This document shows, piece by piece, positions 32,590-43,432 of a stretch of 64,000 bases of DNA (positions are counted from its first letter, which is position 1; each line of letters starts with the position of its first letter). The position numbers were made by a program, and so were the translations under genes. Source of the DNA: Tipula vernalis. Taxonomy: Eukaryota; Arthropoda; Insecta; Diptera; Tipulidae. Where the stretch lies: NCBI GenBank assembly GCA_958295665.1, contig OY282559.1:131667241-131731240 (forward strand), read 5' to 3'. The notes under the pieces are model-generated. The model was not told where the DNA came from, made no database searches, and saw only the letters and a list, made by a program, of their open reading frames with translations.

Positions 32590-33668
32590 TTATAAACATG
32601 AATAGTCTGAAATGAAATTAAAATTAATTTTTTCACTACGCTTATTAATTTTTCTTATTACCATTTGATCCATATAGTTTTTTACTAATAACTTGCTATT
32701 GAATGTTACCAAATTTTCAACGTTTTTTATGGGAAAGTTTGGTAATACGAAGTTTTGGTCCTGAATGATTGGTTCCTGTCTTTGTTTAGGTAACAATTTA
32801 ATATGTGACTGTAAGCATTCCTTCATGTCTGCCTGATTCTGCATGATAATTTGTTGATTTTCCGTAACCGATGATATTTGAGCCTGAATTTCTTTTATTG
32901 AAATTCGGTTTTTTTTTATTTTTATTCCTACATCCATTAAATTTTTGTGTGTTTTTTCTAATTTAGTGTTCATATCCGATATTTCATTATTAGTGTTTAT
33001 TGTTGGATATTCATCCATAAAACAGTTTGAGCTATAAACAGGGGTAGCAGTGGCAAAATTTCCCGTAATAAATGACGTATTTGTTGTTGTTTCTGGAAAT
33101 GTGGTTGAACCAGTTGTTTCTGGAAATGTGGTTGGACCAGCTGTTTCTATTGTTTGTATTGTATTGGCCTTATTAAAAATATTGTCCTGACATGATTCTA
33201 TATTTATTGGAATTAGAGGTGGCATTTTGTTAAAAGTATTATATATTTCTAATACTTTAGCTCCTTCAACATAATTATTCTCTTTATTGATTTCCTCGCA
33301 CTCGTAAATTATGCTGGGAACTTCCATCTTCGATGGTTCGTTATATCTCTCATTAAAATCTTTAACGACAATTTTTTTTTGTTTTTTAGAGGCCACATCT
33401 TCACATTCGGAGTTCGAAAAATTTGCGAAATGCAATTCTTTGTTTTTCGCTTCACTGTAGCTAACTATATCACCCTTTAAAATTTTACAACTAAATCTTT
33501 CCCATTCGTCGTCTGCATTAGTTGTTTTTTTATGGTTTTTCGATAATTTTTGGGCCACGCTACTTTACCATTATTGATCCATTTGGCACACACCACCGAC
33601 ACTTCTTTAACGCCTTCTTGGTTTATCGTTTCGATAACAGAAAACATTTGATTATCTAAGATATAAAA
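32590..33668 (-). pseudogene. CACTA accessory protein, 5' exon with one-base frameshift
   Basis: The frame starts at ATG 33668 (MFSVIETINQEGVKEVSVVC, then WINNGKVAWP). After a run of seven A (T run at 33523-33529) it shifts into a second frame that stays open to 32590 and begins TTNADDEWERFSCKIL. The W, WP and W-E-R pattern is the usual N-terminal signature of the second protein in such elements. The middle is polar with two near-identical TTFPETT segments, then a coiled-coil-like stretch (NTKLEKTHKNLMDV, IKEIQAQISSVTENQQIIMQ). One missing A would explain the break, so a sequencing error in a homopolymer cannot be excluded. The role in transposition is not known. Confidence 0.6.
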
Positions 33669-33815
33669 GAATACATATAAATATATATACATACATAATT
33701 TAAATAATTTGATAGTTATTTCGATTACATGCCAGACTATATTATGTTAGTAGTTGTATTTTTGTTAGTCGTGAACAAGCCTAGCGCGATCAATTATTAA
33801 ACGCCTAATACTTTT

Positions 33816-35843
33816 CTACTGCATAAAATGTAATATTGGAAAAAATACGTAAATATTTTCTCCTTCGCTTTTCATTGCAAATATTTTTTTTTTAATATCA
33901 CCCACTTTCCAGCATTTCATTACTTCGCTGGTTACTGCATCAGCTCTATAAATATCAAATTTACTAGATGCTACTGGTAATTCATAAAAATCTTGTAGAT
34001 CTGTGATTAATTTACCTTGCAAAAATACTGTTCCATCAAGTTTTTCGGCATATTCAAACCTGACAATTTCTTTTGATTTTGTTAAAACCCATCTATTCCT
34101 TTCACTGTTATCAATTTCGGTTTGTTGAAGAAGAATTTTGTTATAAACGATTTTTCCGTCTTTCAACTTTCTATTTTTTAAAATAGGATAAATCATATTT
34201 AATTGATCATTTTCTAATTCAATACTATTTATTTCAGCAATTCTGTTGCATATCTGTTCAAGAGGTTGATTTGGTTTTCTGAGCAAGCATTTTAGTCGAT
34301 ACATGAAGCTTTCAAAATTAAAAGCAGAAAAATTATCCAAGTAGCCAAATTCTTTAACATCTTCTGATAAATGTGACAGGCAGTGCAAGTTGTAGGTTAA
34401 ATGGTGTTTCCCATACAACAAACTCACTCCTGTAATGAAATGTGTCAATATTTCATTCGCCAAATCTACTTTTTGTTTGCAAATTTCTGGATGGCTTAAA
34501 ATTAAAATTCCGACATGCAGGCAGAGAAAATTATTATATTTATCTGGCGATAAAATATTATTTAATACAAACGGACCCGCATATAATAAAAACGACCTAA
34601 GCTCTGTTGCTTTAAAGTAACCTAATTCTGATAACGGCCTTAGTTTTCTTTGGAAATCAGAGGGTTGTGTCTTCGAAATGATATTTATTTTACTAGATAT
34701 AGCTTTGATGCTTGCTGAATTTAATAAAGATTTTGGTTCACCAGAAACCCACATTTGTAGTAATTTTTTCATTGTTCCTAAACAAACCAGATGCATGTAC
34801 TCCAGTGGAAACTGCTTTATCATATTAATGGGAAGTTCTTCTAGTATAGAATCTGTTTTATGGTGTTCCAAATTTCTTCTTCCCCGAAATGAATCATCGC
34901 TTCTTAATTGTGTACCACTATTTATAGGAAACGTCACTCTATTTTTTATAAAATCGCCTTCAACTTCACATTTAAGGCAACCAAAATAACCTGTGTGAGA
35001 TTTTGTTCCTAAAATACTAGATCGTGCAGGGGCGTCGCATATAAATGACCTAATTTTTATGTCAATTTTTATATTATTATTTAAATATCCATCCAATAAA
35101 AGAGTTTTGAGTTCGTCGACAACTGGCCTCATGTATTGATTGAAATCTTTTGGCTTATTATATCCATGATAAACTCCTACAACAAATACTTTGCTGCTTT
35201 TAAAATTGCAAGCTTTTGCTAGTATTGGCCAAAAGCAACTTTGATTACTCTTTGTTATGGGCACTCCATCGATGTTTATATCAAGAATAATTTCACTTAA
35301 ATTAGTACTACGTAAAAGTGTCTTAAATCCCGATGTAAATCCAACATGCACATATTTCCCAGGAGGAATATCTAAAACAATCCTTGTAGAAGGAGTTTTT
35401 AAAAGCGTTCTACTGTTAATTGGTACACTTAATCCCATTGAATATTTTAAAAATTCTAGAAGCTCATTTAAAGCATTTCCTTTTATATTGAACTTCACTG
35501 CCCAAGTCCTCAAAAAATCTAAAATTGTTGATTGTTTTTTAACATTCACATCTTCTTCCATATCCGACAATGTTGATTGCCCATTTTCAAAATCTTCTTG
35601 TTCTCTATTGCAAGAAATGTTTTCAACTAAACCCTCGGCAAAAACGACATTGGGTTGTTTCTGAATAATCTCAGTATAAGATGAATGAGCATATTCTTCA
35701 CTATGTTTTGTGATTAACTTGTTTGGTACTCGATTTTCCATATTTTCAGTTTGTGACTTTAAATAATTCGATCGACTTAAATTACAAAAACGTCTTTTGA
35801 CCGATTGTTTTGATAATTGTTCCAACATTTTGTATTTCGGCAT
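33816..35843 (-). CDS. CACTA/EnSpm-like transposase (Tnp2-type), 675 aa, intact
   Basis: This uninterrupted frame encodes a protein of the DDE transposase type. Likely catalytic residues are Asp in ILDINIDGVPITKS (about 185-198), Asp in FICDAPARSSILGTKSHTGY (about 265-284) and Glu in FNFESFMYRLKCLLRKP (about 497-513). A CLKCEVEG segment after HTGYFG and the FPLEYMHLVCLG block are also characteristic of this family. Such enzymes bind the terminal repeats, excise the element and reinsert it. The N-terminal 100 residues are polar and variable. Length is normal for the group. The ORF is intact although its neighbour is frameshifted, so recent activity or host co-option should both be considered. 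The ATG at 35843 gives MPKYKML and follows an A/T-rich leader. Confidence 0.82.
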   Translation of the reverse strand: MPKYKMLEQLSKQSVKRRFCNLSRSNYLKSQTENMENRVPNKLITKHSEEYAHSSYTEIIQKQPNVVFAEGLVENISCNREQEDFENGQSTLSDMEEDVNVKKQSTILDFLRTWAVKFNIKGNALNELLEFLKYSMGLSVPINSRTLLKTPSTRIVLDIPPGKYVHVGFTSGFKTLLRSTNLSEIILDINIDGVPITKSNQSCFWPILAKACNFKSSKVFVVGVYHGYNKPKDFNQYMRPVVDELKTLLLDGYLNNNIKIDIKIRSFICDAPARSSILGTKSHTGYFGCLKCEVEGDFIKNRVTFPINSGTQLRSDDSFRGRRNLEHHKTDSILEELPINMIKQFPLEYMHLVCLGTMKKLLQMWVSGEPKSLLNSASIKAISSKINIISKTQPSDFQRKLRPLSELGYFKATELRSFLLYAGPFVLNNILSPDKYNNFLCLHVGILILSHPEICKQKVDLANEILTHFITGVSLLYGKHHLTYNLHCLSHLSEDVKEFGYLDNFSAFNFESFMYRLKCLLRKPNQPLEQICNRIAEINSIELENDQLNMIYPILKNRKLKDGKIVYNKILLQQTEIDNSERNRWVLTKSKEIVRFEYAEKLDGTVFLQGKLITDLQDFYELPVASSKFDIYRADAVTSEVMKCWKVGDIKKKIFAMKSEGENIYVFFPILHFMQ

Positions 35844-36846
35844 TATAGTATACTAATTAAGAAATTAAAATAATAAAAAAATTTGCAGAACACGTAAATA
35901 AAAAATAATATAAAACACGCACACACACACACACACAAATACACAAAACATCACCCCCTGTTCCCGATTCAATTCCACGCTGACCCGTACGAACTAAATA
36001 ATTTTGTAATCCATTTTTCTCATAACAAAATACAAAAAAAATATGCCTCATATTTAAAAAAAAAAATATTCAAATACTGAAATAAAAAATTTGTATTCAA
36101 AATTATTTTACATACACTTTTAATTACATAAGCACTACACATTTTAATTACATAAGTCCTTTAGCAGCTGAAATAATATCAAGCAAAGAGATAAATCGGT
36201 GATTCCCCATCTACCTCATGCGTATTAATGGCATATGGACTATGCATTCATATTTAAAATATTCATATTAAAATTAGCACTATTTTATAATTCTAATTAA
36301 AAAAAATGAACACTTACTTATTTAATATATACCGTATATTTCACAATATAATAAAAACCAAGATTATAAAAAAAAATTATTCAAAAAAATGAATTTATCA
36401 CTTATTTTACTTCGATTTATGGATTGACAACACAATTCACTTGAAACACGTTTAAAATAACATTAACACTGATGTGATTTGATGCATGATAAACTATGCG
36501 AAGATATTGATCGTTTTAGTTTCGATACATTCGAGTATAATTGTGTTTTTTTTATTTTATTCCATACTCATCGATAATTTTGTGACGAACTTTAAACGGT
36601 TACTGCATCGTGTATTTTTTTTCCTTTTCGTTTATTTATTGTTTATCAATCGTGAGTTTTTGTATTTTTTAGATAAAATCGGCTGTATTTCGTAATTTTT
36701 TTAGGTTCAAGTTTAATATTTTACATTATACATTTAACCGACTTGAAACTGTAAATTAGGTTACGGTTGATTTTTGTTTGTCGGGTAGATTGCTTAATTA
36801 TTTTCAAATATTTGATAGCATATTTGGAATTTGTGAAAATCACTAT
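35844..36846. other. A/T-rich region with a (CA)n microsatellite
   Basis: A (CA)n run occupies about 35914-35937. A tandem duplication of ttttaattacataag occurs near 36117-36155. No gene seen. The 5' end of the CACTA-like element should lie here but was not located. Confidence 0.5.
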
Positions 36847-37365
36847 ACTATTATTAGTATTACTATTATTATTGTGGGGCCATGCGGGCGATAAGCCACC
36901 TCGCACAGCGACCTAAAAGATCTATTGTGCTGGGCCCTACTTAATTATCCGTCCACTCAATATTCAGATTCTTAATCAACCTGACAATACTGCCTCCCGG
37001 TACGTGATACATACTATCTGGGTTTATTACTTTCCCTCCTAGATGTTATCTACAGCATGTAGTTCCACTAGAAAGACGGTAGCATTGGAGCTCAAGGACT
37101 TCGAGAAAGCTATCCCACTCCCGAATATTCCTACTCCTGCCCCGTATTCCGTTTTATTTTACTCTTACGAGTTGCTGGGACTTGTAAATCGCCTGTAGGT
37201 CACCAGCTTTACTGCAGGAAGGCTAAATAAAACTGGAGGATGCCTGATATCCAGAGTCCGCTTATTTTCTTCTGATTAACCTATCAGCCATTCATCCATC
37301 GGCATATGCTGTTCCACCTTAGATTAGGGTTTTTTGTCAAGGTTTTCTCCTTCAGCGCCGTACTT
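36847..37365 (-). mobile_element. 0.5-kb retroposon with (AAT)n tail, copy 2
   Basis: Reverse complement of the element at 25406-25892. On the minus strand it begins aagtacggcgct (37365 downward) and ends in an imperfect AAT-type tail (36874-36847). The RNase-H-like remnant (GVGIFGSG, SNATVFLVELHAV) is slightly better preserved than in copy 1. Both 5' and 3' limits coincide with copy 1, implying a defined mobile unit rather than random truncation. Confidence 0.6.
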
Positions 37366-37578
37366 TACTAACCTACTAGCCTACCAACTTATCAATTATA
37401 TAAAATTGGAACGTCATTTTTAAGCTAGGCTAAACTACCAAAATTTGTAGGGATTTTCTGACTTTAATTTGCAGAACAAGTTGAGTTAAACTTGGAAAAA
37501 ATTAGTTTCTGAGTTTAATCCCGTAGTTTTTCCGTTTAATTTAATGTTTGCTTTAAATTAAAGGATAATTCCTCTGAT

Positions 37579-38040
37579 TTGATTGAGACTATAGGCGAAT
37601 GTCAAGCAAAGCTAATCCTTCCTAATGGCAATAAATTGGATATCAAACTCCAAGTCGTACCTGATTTCTTTCCTATCATTTGCTCAGTTATAATAGGCTT
37701 AAATGTTTTCAATACTTTCAAATGCAATATTCATTTTTTTAGACGAGTTGTTGATGTTCCATTGAAGAATTCGTTAATATCAATAAGTTCACGCCCTGAG
37801 CTTGAATTGAATTGTTCTCATTCTGCCAAAATATTATCCCGTATAGAAAAAATGATGACGATTAAAATTAATGCTGTCGATGACTCAGAATTTATCTGTC
37901 TCTCTCAAGAAGTAGCACCTTCAGTTTTTATTTCAAATTATATTCAAAAAATTAAAAATTATTCAATACCAATCTATATTGTAAATATATCAGAAAACGA
38001 AGTAATTTTGAATTATTTACTACTAATTTACTCTAAATAA
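37579..38040 (+). pseudogene. gypsy-2 protease C-terminus and linker
   Basis: The 153-codon frame has IICSVIIGLNVFNTFKCNIHF, matching the ILGxDF strand region of the aspartic protease with a changed motif. It also has EFICLSQEVAPSVFISN, matching the linker of gypsy-1. The DTG active site is not present. Confidence 0.7.
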
Positions 38041-38089
38041 CTACAACATTTACCATGTTAAAACATGGAATGATGAAATTGATAATAGA

Positions 38090-38583
38090 ATGGAAAATCT
38101 TACATCTTCACAACAGCTATATAATAATATATTTCATCTTGATGATGATGTGTTGATATCTACAAGTGACACTACCCATCATATTCGTACACTTCCCAAC
38201 GATGTACCTGTTCATGTACGACAATATCGGCAACCTCCTTCAACGAAAATGGAAATTAAAAATCAAATAAATCAAATGGTAGAAGATGAAATAATTGAGA
38301 ATAGTGTTAGTCCTTGGAACTTTCCATTAATTGTCGTTCCAAAAAAATCAACCAGCGAAACTTAATAACACAACTATTAACGACGTTACCCAATATATCG
38401 GACATTTTCGATAAACTTGGAAGTGCCCAATATTTCTCATCTCTCGACTTATACAGCGGATACAATCAAATAAACATTGAAAAGTCTGATAAACCGAAAA
38501 CTGCATTTAGTACTGACGAGGGACACTATCGGTTCATAAGAATGCTCTTTGGACTTAAAGTCCTCACTTCAGATCCTCCTTAG
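38090..38583 (+). pseudogene. gypsy-2 reverse transcriptase, internally deleted
   Basis: The first piece (38090-38365) ends with VSPWNFPLIVVPKKS. After a deletion of the DFRxLN block, the second piece (38314-38583) has YFSSLDLYSGYNQINI (motif A) and FIRMLFGLK. The following segment, including YLDD, is deleted. Confidence 0.8.
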
Positions 38584-38594
38584 ATCCTCACTTG

Positions 38595-39180
38595 AGATCA
38601 GAATAAAACCTTAGCTGTAGAAAACTTTCCAATACCACAAAATACAACCGAAATTAAGTCGTTCTTAGGTTTGGTAGGCTATTATCGTATATTTATTTCA
38701 AATTTCGCCAATTTAGCCAAGCGTCTTACTAAATTATTAAAGTAAAATCAAAATTTCGTCTGGGACGCGTTATGTCAAGACTCTTTTAAAAAAACTTAAA
38801 ACAGCAATTATTAGCCCTCCGATACTACAAATGTCACAATTTTCCAAACCTTTAATTTTAACTTGTGACGCTAGTAGTGTTGTCACAATTGCTTACGCAA
38901 GCCGTACACTCAATAAAGTCGAACAAAATTATTCGACAATTGAAAAGGAATTATTGGCTATTGTGTGGTCAGTGAATAATTTTCGACCATATTTATATGG
39001 GAATAAATTTTCAATTGCAACGGACCATACATAAACCGCTTATTTGTTTATGTAATTTAAAAAATCCTTCATCACGTTTAATTTGATGGAAAATCCGAGC
39101 CGACGAATATGATTATACCATTATACATAAACCAGGATCACAGAATAAAAACGCTGACTGTTTGAGTAGAATCACAGCTA
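38595..39180 (+). pseudogene. gypsy-2 connection and RNase H remnants
   Basis: Broken frames contain IKSFLGLVGYYR (RT connection), ILTCDASSVVTIAYASRTLNK and KELLAIVWSVNNFRPYLYG (RNase H). A YxIIHKPGSQNKNADCLSR-like strand follows near 39115-39170. Several stops interrupt the sequence. Confidence 0.75.
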
Positions 39181-39364
39181 ACGAACATTTTGAAATTCCA
39201 TTTGAATGCAAATTGGTTACTCGGAAACAATCTCGTAAATTAAACCAAATACAGTTCACAGTTGACCAAAATACTACTGGATTAAATTTAAATACCAATA
39301 TTAATGGAAATACTGAAGAGAATAGATCTACAACGTCGCTAAGTCGTATAACCCAAGTCAATCT

Positions 39365-39933
39365 ATGGAATTAAATCAACTATTAGATCTACCTTCTGAG
39401 ACTTTCGATCTTCAAATGAACAATTCAAATCATCTAGATAATGCTTCTTCAAATAAAATTAACGACATAGATAATCTTGTGGAAAATAGGATCCATTATG
39501 GAAAGGCTGAACCTATAAAATATTTAAATGATGCAGCAGAAATTAACCAACTTATACTCGAATTCTACACGTTACCTCTTGGAGGGCATCAAGGGTTATA
39601 TAGAACACATAATCGCCTTAAAAATTATTATGTCTTCCCGAACATGTATTCGACCATTAAGAACTTTATATCTTTCTGTAAGCAATGCCTGACAAATAAA
39701 CACTATCTGGATTAACGAAAGAACCTATGAGAATTACAACAACATCTACCAGATCGTTCAAAAAAATATTTCTAGATATTGTCGGTCCAATGGCCTCGTC
39801 TCACAATAATAATCGTGATATAGTCATTAGGCAAGAGGCGGAAACAATAACAAAATGTTTCGTGGAAAATTTTATTTGTATTTGCGGCATTCCTAGCGAA
39901 ATTTTAAGCGACCAGGGTGCAGAAGTGTATTAA
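39365..39933 (+). pseudogene. gypsy-2 integrase remnants
   Basis: One frame has LPLGGHQGLYRTHNRLKNYY and FCKQC, a zinc domain in which the first His is replaced. A second frame has KKIFLDIVGPM and GIPSEILSDQGAEVY, the first two catalytic Asp blocks, brought together by a deletion. The C-terminal half is missing. Confidence 0.78.
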
Positions 39934-39980
39934 TGCTATTGTGCAGCGAATAGGGTATATGACATATTGTACTTAATTGC

Positions 39981-40532
39981 TTATTTTAGGTGGATTATCT
40001 TTGATACCTGATTGTGTCGGTGCAAATACTCCACCTGCGCAAGAGACTGGCAAACACTAGTAAGGTGTTGTATGGTTTCTGATGCACTGCCACAAGGCCT
40101 ACAGCGGTCTGATTGTGTATTAGTATCGTGTATAATGAATTTCTGATAATTCCGCTTGTTGATTATCTGATCCTGGATAGCCAGCATGAATTCTTCAGTC
40201 TCCGGAAAGACATCTCCAATACTTAGCCATTTGTTCGACGCTTCATTGTCGACATGAATTTGGCTTAGGTCATGTTGATGCCTTCCGTAGAGCGACTTCT
40301 GAGACCATGCTAACATTTTATCCTGATCAGTAATATTACTGGGTTCATTTGAATTATCAGAATGGCATAAGTTTAATGGTGTGTATTTTGTGTCTGCTTT
40401 AACTATTGCGTTATGTAGTGATGATGTGTTTTGTTTAAAGTAAAAATATTCCTGGAGCTTGTGTATGATTTTGTGATGCAGATTGGAAATGTCTATTAGG
40501 CCTATTCCACCTATTTTCCTAGGTAGGGTCAA
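39981..40532 (-). pseudogene. Dong-like element, C-terminal region before endonuclease
   Basis: The 183 codons begin MTLPRKIGGIGLIDI and contain LAWSQKSLYGRHQHDLSQ and WLSIGDVFPETEEFMLAIQD. A zinc-binding CxxC-x8-HxxxxC motif follows (CRPCGSASETIQHLTSVC). It stops just after HRHNQVSKIIH, where the restriction-like endonuclease should start. Confidence 0.7.
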
Positions 40533-40822
40533 CCTTTCTATCGCAGAATGTGGGTGATGATTTCTATATTTTGTGAGTGTGGTACGTGTTAATCTTTCTA
40601 ACGGTTGAAGATCAGTTTCTGTCCGGTGTATAATACCAAATGTATACTATATGTCAGAATTGAAATTGCGTGAATTCTTTGAGTTTAAGTATGTTTTGAA
40701 TATATGTGTAAGTCTGTTTCTGTATTTTTGTATTATTTGTGTTTTGGTAATTGTGTGATTTATATAGCGAGATTGAAGGAAGCCAAGATATTTGTAGGTA
40801 TCCCCCTCTTGCATTGATTCAA

Positions 40823-42247
40823 TTATCGAACCATCCTCAAGTTCGATACCCCCAACTCCTTTCGCCCTCCGCTAATTAGCTTTGTCCTGCACTTGTCCAA
40901 ACCAAACTGTATTTTGATGTCATTGGAAAATGTATGTGCTATTTGTGTTAGTGACTGGATATGTGTTTTTGTTGATGCGTATAGTTTAATATCATCCATA
41001 TACATCAAGTGGGATATTGTATGTAAAACTTGTGTGTTGTGTTTAACTTTATATCCGTAATTGCTATTGTTTATAATGTTTGAGAGTGGATTTAGAGAGA
41101 GGCAAAACCAGAGAGGGCTCAAAGAGTCTCCCTGAAATATACCTCTTCTAATTTGTATTTGTTTTGCTGTAATTTTGCAATTATTAAAAGACAGTTGTAG
41201 GGTCGTTCTCCAATGGCTCATGGCATGCTGCAGAAAAAGAATGATATCAGGATTAATTTTGTACAACTGCAAAACCTTTACCAACCATGAGTGAGGAACA
41301 GAGTCAAAGGTTTTTTGGTAATCTATAAACGTTGTAAACAGATTGCGCTTCTTAGTATGCGCTTGTTTAAGTACCACTGAGTCAATGATAAATTGCTCTT
41401 TACACCCTTGTGACTTTGGCCAAGATCCTTTTTGTTGCTCCGCCAATATATTATGATCTGTTATATGTTTTTGTATGCGGTGCGAAATGCATGTTGTAAT
41501 TATCTTGTATATTGTCTGTAAACATGTGATCGGCCTGTATTTAGATGGATCCGTGACATTATTTTGTTTCGGTAACATATACGTAATCCCGTCTGTTAAA
41601 AAATCGGGCATGTCCTGCGGATTTGTTATACATTTGTTTATATGTTGAGTTAAATAAGGATGCACATTTGCGAATTTCTTGTACCAATAATTTTGAATTT
41701 TATCTGTACCGGGGGCTTTCCAATTATGTGTATGATTTATGATGTCTGTAAGTGTGTTTTGTGTGATACATGGGAAAATCATCTGTGGAATATTGTGTGT
41801 TCTGGTCGCCTCATCTGTGATCCAAGATGCCTCACTATTATGCGAGACACCTGTTTTCCAGACTCCAGACCAAAACCTGTGTAAATTTGCAGATGAAGGC
41901 GGCTGTGCATTAGTGTTCTCTGTATGGTGCTTTACAAGTTTTCTATAGAACGTTCCCTCATTTTGTGAGGATGTTTTGTTCTGTATTTTTCTGTCTCGAC
42001 TTCGCCTGTACCGTGCAATACGACCGGACAAAGCCGAGAGATTTTGTGTTAGTATATCTATGTAGTGAATGATTGTGTTATTTAAAGGTTCGTGTGTTGA
42101 ATGTATTTGCGCTTTCCGTGTAAGATTTGTGACGATCCTTACCAGTCTCCTTGATCGATTTCCCAACTTATATTGCTGGAGACGACCCAGATCCTGACGA
42201 ATTCTCTCAATCTTACCCAGCAATCTGCGCTCCCAACCTGGCATCAA
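40823..42247 (-). pseudogene. Dong-like element, reverse transcriptase
   Basis: This 474-codon open frame holds a near-complete RT. It includes HNWKAPGTDKIQNYWYKKF, YRPITCLQTIYKII, TFIDYQKTFDSVPHSWLVKV (motif A), IRRGIFQGDSLSPLWFCLSL and the catalytic YMDD (codons 40991-41002). The Q-G-D-S-L-S-P-L-W-F and Y-M-D-D-I-K-L-Y-A patterns are characteristic of the R4-type elements. It is joined to the flanking pieces by small frameshifts at about 42250 and 40830; the thumb region lies in another frame at 40550-40820. Confidence 0.72.
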
Positions 42248-42415
42248 AGGGGTGACACGTTAGAATAATTGGGAGTGTTAACTGTACCACCCATAAATTT
42301 AACCGCAGTCACAGCAGCACAGTATACAAAATTGTGAATCTCACTAAATGTTGCATTTGCAAAAACACAAGCAGGTAAAATATTGGTGTTAATTATGTCA
42401 ATTGTTTGTGGAAGT

Positions 42416-42952
42416 TTACCATTTTATTTGGTGCATGTTATAAGACACCTCAGAAGCAATATCACTTTGGCCACTATTTATTTCTTCAGCAACCTCATCC
42501 CTAATCTGCTGAAGAACAAACTCGGGTAGAAGGCCATTCCTTACAATTGCTCTGCGTGGATCCGCAAGATTCTGAATAGTGACAGTTATGTTTGGGTATT
42601 TGTGTGTAAAAATTTGGTGTAATGTATGTCTGTAAGATGTTGTGTCAGTTTCTAAATGTGTAATAGTATAATATTTTCGCTTGATAAAGTTATTTATTTG
42701 TGGCGTCCGTTTCATGCGAACACGTAGCAAATTTGCCAATGTGGTCGTTGGTAAAATAGTGTCCAGTGAAACATCATTAACAGGTTTGGGAATTGTAGCT
42801 GTACTGTTTCGAGTCACCCCGACCGCGGCCCGCCTGTTCAACCGTAGATCACCATCGGCTCATATGCTGTCACTTCCAGCGATGGCGTCAAAAATGCCCT
42901 GACGTTCCTCAGGTAGCGTCCTTATAATACGGTTACGTAAAATTTTCTCCAT
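42416..42952 (-). pseudogene. Dong-like element, N-terminal region
   Basis: From ATG 42952 the frame reads MEKILRNRIIRTLPEERQGI, then a TGA at 42862-42860. It continues in the same frame to 42416 (TTLANLLRVRMKRTPQINNF; PRRAIVRNGLLPEFVLQQIR). Between 42415 and 42250 the coding sequence runs on in a shifted frame (VYCAAVTAVKFMGG). One stop and two indels therefore break an otherwise readable protein. Confidence 0.6.
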
Positions 42953-42993
42953 TCTTGGGTTCGGTATTGTTTATTGTCTGTCTACCAAAGACT

Positions 42994-43029
42994 AGTATTA
43001 TTATTATTATTATTATTATAATTATTATT
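42994..43029. repeat. (TAA)n microsatellite at the 5' edge of the Dong-like element
   Basis: About 36 bases of attatt-type trinucleotide repeat. It is probably the insertion target. Confidence 0.85.
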
Positions 43030-43338
43030 AATTAAAGCTTTTAAAATTGTTAACATGAATTAATTTAAACAAAAAACTATTGTAAACAAAAAAAAAGAAA
43101 CGAAACGAAACTTATTTCTTTAAAAGATTATCAAAAGGATAACGTTTATCTTGATAAGGGAGATGTGAGGAAAATGTACCAACAAAATACTCGTACTGTC
43201 TTAATTGTACATACATACATGCATTTATTTGGAAGTACAGTTGGACTGACCTTTTAAAAGCTGGAACAATAGATGAAAATGCATCAGTCGATATAAAATG
43301 TGAAACGAAAAATTTATGTAAAAAATTTGCAAAAGAAA

Positions 43339-43351
43339 AATAATATTGTTA
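43339..43351. repeat. TSD of LOA-like copy iii, left
   Basis: aataatattgtta is repeated exactly at 47808-47820. Confidence 0.88.
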
Positions 43352-43432
43352 GGTTAGGTTGGAGTGGCTGCTTAGGCACACTTAGACCGGTGACGGTCCA
43401 TTGTGATACCACAGAATATATCCCCTTTACCA

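Larger units (their letters stand above)
32090..35843 (-). mobile_element. CACTA/EnSpm-like DNA transposon, gene-bearing core
   Basis: Two genes read leftward: a transposase (35843-33816) and an accessory protein (33668-32090, frameshifted and apparently spliced). This two-gene layout with a Tnp2-like transposase is seen in animal CACTA-type (CMC superfamily) elements. Terminal inverted repeats were not identified, so the outer limits are unknown and only the coding core is given. Confidence 0.65.
37579..39945 (+). mobile_element. Decayed Ty3/gypsy retrotransposon fragment (gypsy-2)
   Basis: Pol pieces related to gypsy-1 appear in order on the + strand: protease C-terminal part, RT, RNase H, integrase. 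All are separated by frameshifts, stops and deletions. No LTRs or gag are visible. The right end abuts the truncated 3' end of the Dong-like element near 39950. Confidence 0.85.
39950..42952 (-). mobile_element. R4/Dong-like non-LTR retrotransposon, 3' truncated
   Basis: A single long coding region on the minus strand runs from ATG 42952 to about 39981. Its 5' side is an A/T trinucleotide repeat (TAA)n at 42994-43029. Elements of the R4 clade such as Dong insert in TAA repeats (established knowledge, from memory), which fits. The restriction-like endonuclease expected after the Cys/His motif is missing because the sequence ends at the border with gypsy-2. Confidence 0.65.
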
